From: an uncultured Mycoplasmatota bacterium
GTDB taxonomy: Bacteria; Bacillota_I; Bacilli_A; RF39; UBA660
Length of the DNA stretch: 9,948 bases
Direction: 5' to 3'
NCBI GenBank assembly: GCA_900552235.1
Contig: URYZ01000029.1
Span: 1-9,948 of the forward strand
Below are positions 6,830-9,948 of this stretch, piece after piece; position 1 is the first letter of the stretch, and each line of letters begins with the position of its first letter. The position numbers and the translations under genes were made by a program. Below the pieces are notes generated by a model. It was not told where the DNA came from, did no database searches, and saw nothing but the letters and a program-made list of their open reading frames with translations.

Positions 6830-8576
6830 TTAACTCATCCTCCTTTAATTGTGATAATGCTATTTCTTTATAAACTTCACATGATTTTAATAGTTCTTTA
6901 TGTGTACCTATTCCAACACATTTACCATTATCTAACACTACTATTTTATCAGCATTTAAAATTGTACCAATTCTTTGAGCAACGATTAAAACAGTAGCGA
7001 ATTTAGTATATTTTTTAAGTTCACTTCTTAATGTATAATCAGTTTTATAGTCAAGAGCACTAAAAGAATCATCAAATATATATATTTCAGGATTTCTTGC
7101 AATTGCTCTAGCAATAGATAATCTTTGTTTTTGTCCTCCTGAAAGATTAGTTCCAGACCTGGCTACTAAAGAATTATATTTATTATCTAATTTTTCAATA
7201 AACTCACTTGCTTGAGCAACATTTGCTGCTTCTTTTATATATTTAGAAGAAGGTTTTTTACCATTTATTTTACCAAAACCTATATTAGAATTAATTGTTC
7301 CAGAAAAAATAACAGCTTTTTGCGGAATATAACCAATTTTATCATTTAATACTTCTTCTTTATATTCTTTTACATTAATATTATCTACTAAAACTTCTCC
7401 ATCTGTTACATCATAAAATCTTGGAATAAGATTAATTAAAGTTGATTTACCACTTCCAGTAGAACCAATAAAAGCAACTGTTTCACCTTTTTTGATATCA
7501 AAAGATATATCCTTTAAAACATATTCTTCAGCTTCAGGGTATTTAAATGATACATTTTTAAATGAAATTGTACCAACCTCTTTAGATGAAGTTATATTGC
7601 CCTCTTTTATTTTTACTTTTTTATCTAATACTTCATTTATTCTTTTAGCAGAAACTTGAGCACGAGGAAGCATCATAAATATCATAGCTAACATTAAAAA
7701 GGACATTATTACTTGCATAGCATAACTAGAAAAAACAATCATGTCTCCAAATAAACCTATTTTTGAAGCAAATGAAGCATCATTTATTAAATATGCTCCC
7801 ACAAAATATATTGAAAGAGTTAGAAAATACATAACTAAATACATCATCGGAGACATAATAGCAAATGTTTTTTGATTAAACATTTGTTGCTTAGTAAGTG
7901 TAACATTAACATCATTAAATTTATTTTCTTGGTAATCTTCAGCATTAAATGCCCTTACTACTCTTATACCAGTTAAATTTTCACGTGTTACATTATTTAA
8001 TTTATCAATAAGTTTTTGAACAATTTTAAACTTAGGTACAACAATTATACTAATAGTAATTAATGTAACAAGAAGAATAGCTACTGCAACAGCTGTTATA
8101 ATACTCCATGAAACATTCTTATTTAAAATTTTTGTTATTGCCCATACAGCAGTAATCGGAGCTTTAATTAGAAGTTGAAGTCCCATTCCTAATAACATTT
8201 CTATTTGTGTTACATCATTTGTAGTTCTTGTAATTAAACTACTAGGATTAAATGCTTTAACCTCTTCCATACCTAAATCTTCAACTTTATTAAATAATTT
8301 AGTTCTAATATTCATTGAAAACTTACTAGATATATATGAAATAAAAAATCCTACGACTATAGAACAAATTAAACTTCCAAAAGCACATAATAACATATAA
8401 CCACCATTAGTTATAATATCTTTCATCTTACTTCCTTCAGTTTGAACTAACTTTGTTATCGTAGCCATATAATCAGGCATTTTTAATTCTAAATCAACAG
8501 ACAAAAAAATAAGCCCACAGGATATTAAAATCAAAAATACTTCTTTTTTTGTTAAATTTTTAAGTAATTTTATCAT
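6822..8576 (-). CDS. ABC exporter half-transporter, degenerate-site subunit
   Basis: The 584-residue product is the first gene of the exporter operon, with six membrane helices (about 12-310) and an ATPase domain (about 335-575). It has Walker A GSTGSGKST (371-379), Q-loop Gln419 in YIPQK, and a perfect LSGGQ (478-482). In Walker B, YIFDDSFSALD, Asp503 replaces the catalytic Glu. The switch His is replaced by Gln534 in IVAQRIGT. In known heterodimers of the BmrC/TM287 type the same two substitutions mark the site that binds ATP but hardly hydrolyses it, while the other site pairs this subunit's LSGGQ with the partner's Walker A. ATG 8576 is preceded by GGGAGGA. The protein should act only together with the 4841-6829 product in the cytoplasmic membrane. 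It has normal length, and its AT-rich codon use matches its neighbours. Confidence 0.92.
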   Translation of the reverse strand: MIKLLKNLTKKEVFLILISCGLIFLSVDLELKMPDYMATITKLVQTEGSKMKDIITNGGYMLLCAFGSLICSIVVGFFISYISSKFSMNIRTKLFNKVEDLGMEEVKAFNPSSLITRTTNDVTQIEMLLGMGLQLLIKAPITAVWAITKILNKNVSWSIITAVAVAILLVTLITISIIVVPKFKIVQKLIDKLNNVTRENLTGIRVVRAFNAEDYQENKFNDVNVTLTKQQMFNQKTFAIMSPMMYLVMYFLTLSIYFVGAYLINDASFASKIGLFGDMIVFSSYAMQVIMSFLMLAMIFMMLPRAQVSAKRINEVLDKKVKIKEGNITSSKEVGTISFKNVSFKYPEAEEYVLKDISFDIKKGETVAFIGSTGSGKSTLINLIPRFYDVTDGEVLVDNINVKEYKEEVLNDKIGYIPQKAVIFSGTINSNIGFGKINGKKPSSKYIKEAANVAQASEFIEKLDNKYNSLVARSGTNLSGGQKQRLSIARAIARNPEIYIFDDSFSALDYKTDYTLRSELKKYTKFATVLIVAQRIGTILNADKIVVLDNGKCVGIGTHKELLKSCEVYKEIALSQLKEDELNA

Positions 8577-8809
8577 ACAAATCCTCCCATTATTAATAAT
8601 ACGACATTACATTTTACTCTAAAAATATTAAAATGTCTACATATTTCACTTATATTTTACAAAAAAAATTAAAATATTATTCACCCTTTATTCTTAATAT
8701 CATATAATAAATTAGATGTCAATAGTAAATGATGTTGATATCGAATTTATCATTTTTATTAAACGAAAAGAACTCAAAATAAATGAGTTCTTTTTGTATT
8801 TTATATACT
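8577..8809 (-). promoter_or_regulatory. exporter operon control region with stacked promoters
   Basis: This 233-base gap, read on the minus strand, holds two promoter-like pairs: TTGACA (8722-8717), 17 bases, TATTAA (8699-8694); and TAGACA (8639-8634), 17 bases, TAAAAT (8616-8611). The nearer one lies 35 bases before the exporter ATG. ACATTTTA (8609-8616) and TAAAATGT (8629-8636) form an inverted repeat across the nearer promoter, a candidate operator. No regulator gene is present in the window. The rest is AT-rich sequence and the terminator of the surface-protein gene. Confidence 0.5.
8766..8794 (-). terminator. terminator of the surface-protein gene
   Basis: AAAAGAACTCA (8766-8776) pairs perfectly over 11 bases with TGAGTTCTTTT (8784-8794) around loop AAATAAA. 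It lies 15 bases downstream of the TAA at 8810-8812 on the minus strand. The stem ends in TTCTTTTCGTTT on that strand, a good intrinsic terminator. Confidence 0.8.
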
Positions 8810-9948
8810 TTATAATCCAAGTGTATATGGATCTGTTGAAGTACCTGTTCCACCAGTTATTTTAGCAGAAGATATTAGATATAGGAGTGGCCGAACGCCT
8901 TTCTTGTAGTTGTTGACATAGTCGCCGATGTAGACGAAGCCACTGCTATCTAGATTAAGCGCGCTGTTAGGATCGTAACTGTCCTGAGGCAAATGCCATT
9001 CATCAACTTTTAAATTATATAACCAATTTGTATTATTACATGCACTTATGTCTTTTGTTGATGTTTCTGGTAAATCACCAGTATCAGTAAATTCAATCAT
9101 AATTTTATTTTCGCAAGTTTCGCTTGCATAAAAGTAATCACTTGAATACATTAAAGCTATTTTTCCAACCCAACTATTTGGATTTGTTCCATAATAGTAA
9201 CATTCTGTTCCAAAATAATATGTGTCATTACCATTTTTAACAGCTGAACAATTACCATTTTGTGTCTTTCTTTCATAACTATATAGCTGTATTCCTGTTG
9301 TTTGAGACACTTTTATCAAGTCTTGATCATCTAAACCTTCTACTCCTAACCCGCCAAGATAATATTTAGTATTTGACATTAAACTTTGTGATGTACTATC
9401 TAAACTATTTAGATATGCCCCATTTAAATATGTATTTAATGTTGCTCCTGTCCAGTTATTCATTACTTTATTTGTATCATCACATATATAATCACTATTT
9501 GCATCTGTACAATTATTCCAATAATTATCTCCTACACTTTCATTTCTTATTAGTTTAATACGATATTCTATCTTACCTGTTCCATCATCAGTTGGGAATA
9601 CTCCAAGTATTCTCCATGCTTCATTATTAAATTTTACATAATTTTTTGGACTTGCTCCTCTATATCTATATTCTGTTATATCTTTATCATTTCCTATTTG
9701 AAGTGTTGAATCAGCAGGATGTGTTATTGTGTATAATCCACTACTATTAGAATTATTTGTTAATTTACTTAATGTTAATGCTCCATTTGTTAATGTTATT
9801 GTGGATGCTTTTTCTTTTATAGTAATTGGTGTATCTACTCCCACTACTTTTACTTTAAATTTATATGTTTCTTTATTTGTTTCTTTTATTGTAGTTGTTT
9901 CATTTTTTATTGGTAATATATAACTTTCATCTATCCATGCTGTTAAGG
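8810..9948 (-). CDS. secreted/surface protein with C-type-lectin-like C-terminus (5' end missing)
   Basis: The frame is open to the right edge, giving 378 visible residues. The apparent start at 9844 is only an internal GTG Val codon (KVKVVGVDTPI), and coding continues upstream through AWIDESYILPIKNE, so the true start and any signal peptide are outside. The visible part begins with a Thr-rich beta segment. A second domain follows that opens KNYVKFNNEAWRILGVF and continues with YRIKLIRNESVG, NNWTGATLNTYLNG and KYYLGG, and resembles DUF6273-type repeats in low-GC gut Firmicutes. It ends WHLPQDSY...GVRPLLYL, like the final strands of formylglycine-generating-enzyme or C-type-lectin folds. DANSDYICDD could be a calcium-binding loop. 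The C-terminus TSTDPYTLGL has no LPXTG motif or membrane anchor, so it is probably not a substrate of the sortase in this window. A 120-base GC-rich patch near the end is described separately. Function, probably ligand binding at the surface, is inferred. Confidence 0.75.
   Translation of the reverse strand, partial: LTAWIDESYILPIKNETTTIKETNKETYKFKVKVVGVDTPITIKEKASTITLTNGALTLSKLTNNSNSSGLYTITHPADSTLQIGNDKDITEYRYRGASPKNYVKFNNEAWRILGVFPTDDGTGKIEYRIKLIRNESVGDNYWNNCTDANSDYICDDTNKVMNNWTGATLNTYLNGAYLNSLDSTSQSLMSNTKYYLGGLGVEGLDDQDLIKVSQTTGIQLYSYERKTQNGNCSAVKNGNDTYYFGTECYYYGTNPNSWVGKIALMYSSDYFYASETCENKIMIEFTDTGDLPETSTKDISACNNTNWLYNLKVDEWHLPQDSYDPNSALNLDSSGFVYIGDYVNNYKKGVRPLLYLISSAKITGGTGTSTDPYTLGL
8881..9000 (-). 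other. GC-rich, NNC-codon-rich patch; candidate hypervariable region
   Basis: Counting by hand, these 120 bases are 58 G+C (48%). The next 60 bases (9001-9060) are 14 G+C (23%) and the preceding 60 (8821-8880) are 21 G+C (35%). Between 8938 and 8906 the codons are TTC GTC TAC ATC GGC GAC, then TAT GTC AAC AAC TAC, so ten of eleven end in C, in a gene that otherwise prefers A or T in third position. The stretch is followed by GGC GTT CGG CCA CTC, encoding GVRPL. The pattern fits a diversity-generating retroelement variable region whose template carried AAC codons, but a recombined cassette from a GC-richer source is the main alternative. Confidence 0.45.

Noticed and set aside
8640..8682. A short leader peptide (GTG start, about 12 codons, ending TGA) before the exporter operon.
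   Set aside because: It has no properly spaced ribosome site, its GTG lies inside the purine-rich word itself, and the sequence is too AT-rich for a short frame to mean much.
8577..8809. A template repeat for the candidate hypervariable region in the gap downstream of the surface-protein gene.
   Set aside because: The gap is uniformly AT-rich and contains nothing resembling the GC-rich patch at 8890-8998.
8810..9844. Treating the surface-protein gene as complete from position 9844.
   Set aside because: The codon there is GTG within an uninterrupted frame. Translation continues in frame to the right edge with sensible residues, so it is a 5'-truncated gene.
1..9948. CRISPR arrays, tRNA or rRNA genes, and use of UGA as Trp (Mollicutes code).
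   Set aside because: No regularly spaced direct repeats with unique spacers and no cloverleaf or rRNA-like sequence were seen. Full-length genes read with TGG for Trp under the standard code.

Overview
The window joins two DNA segments of very different base composition. Positions 1 to about 2510 are moderately GC-rich: single 60-base lines counted by hand give about 42-45% GC. They hold the tail of an unidentified gene, a complete GH29 alpha-L-fucosidase gene, and the 3' part of an IS1182-type transposase. Positions from about 2560 to 9948 are extremely AT-rich (10-25% GC in sampled lines) and use the standard code, with TGG for Trp and TAA stops. The first segment looks like gut Lachnospiraceae-type Clostridia. 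The second looks like an uncultured low-GC gut Firmicutes/Bacilli lineage (RF39-like). Both assignments are inferences from composition and gene style, not from a search.

Layout: (+) partial gene 2-70; (+) fucosidase 177-1499 with a GAAA-loop hairpin; (-) chimeric ORF 1572-3083, whose first ~183 codons are AT-rich helical protein of unknown function and whose remainder is the IS1182 DDE core; (+) class B sortase 3238-4044; (-) kinase-like protein 4053-4754; (-) a two-gene operon for a heterodimeric ABC exporter, 6822-8576 then 4841-6829; (-) the 3' part of a secreted or surface protein gene, 8810 to the window edge.

In the AT-rich part the genes are compact. Sortase and kinase-like genes converge on one shared hairpin terminator. 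The exporter operon ends in a hairpin whose base also carries the -35 of the next gene. The exporter genes overlap by 8 bases, and one ATP site is degenerate (Asp for the catalytic Glu, Gln for the switch His) as in BmrCD/TM287-288-type exporters. Sortase, exporter and surface protein together suggest an envelope-related neighbourhood, although the surface protein shows no LPXTG-like motif at its visible C-terminus.

Two observations stand out. First, the C-terminal part of the surface-protein gene carries a sharply bounded patch (about 8881-9000, 48% GC by count, against 23% in the next line) dense in NNC codons and ending in a GVRPLLYL framework. That is what the variable region of a diversity-generating retroelement target would look like, though no template repeat or reverse transcriptase is in the window. 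Second, the composition break falls inside one open reading frame, which is either a real recombination scar or an assembly chimera at a multicopy insertion sequence.
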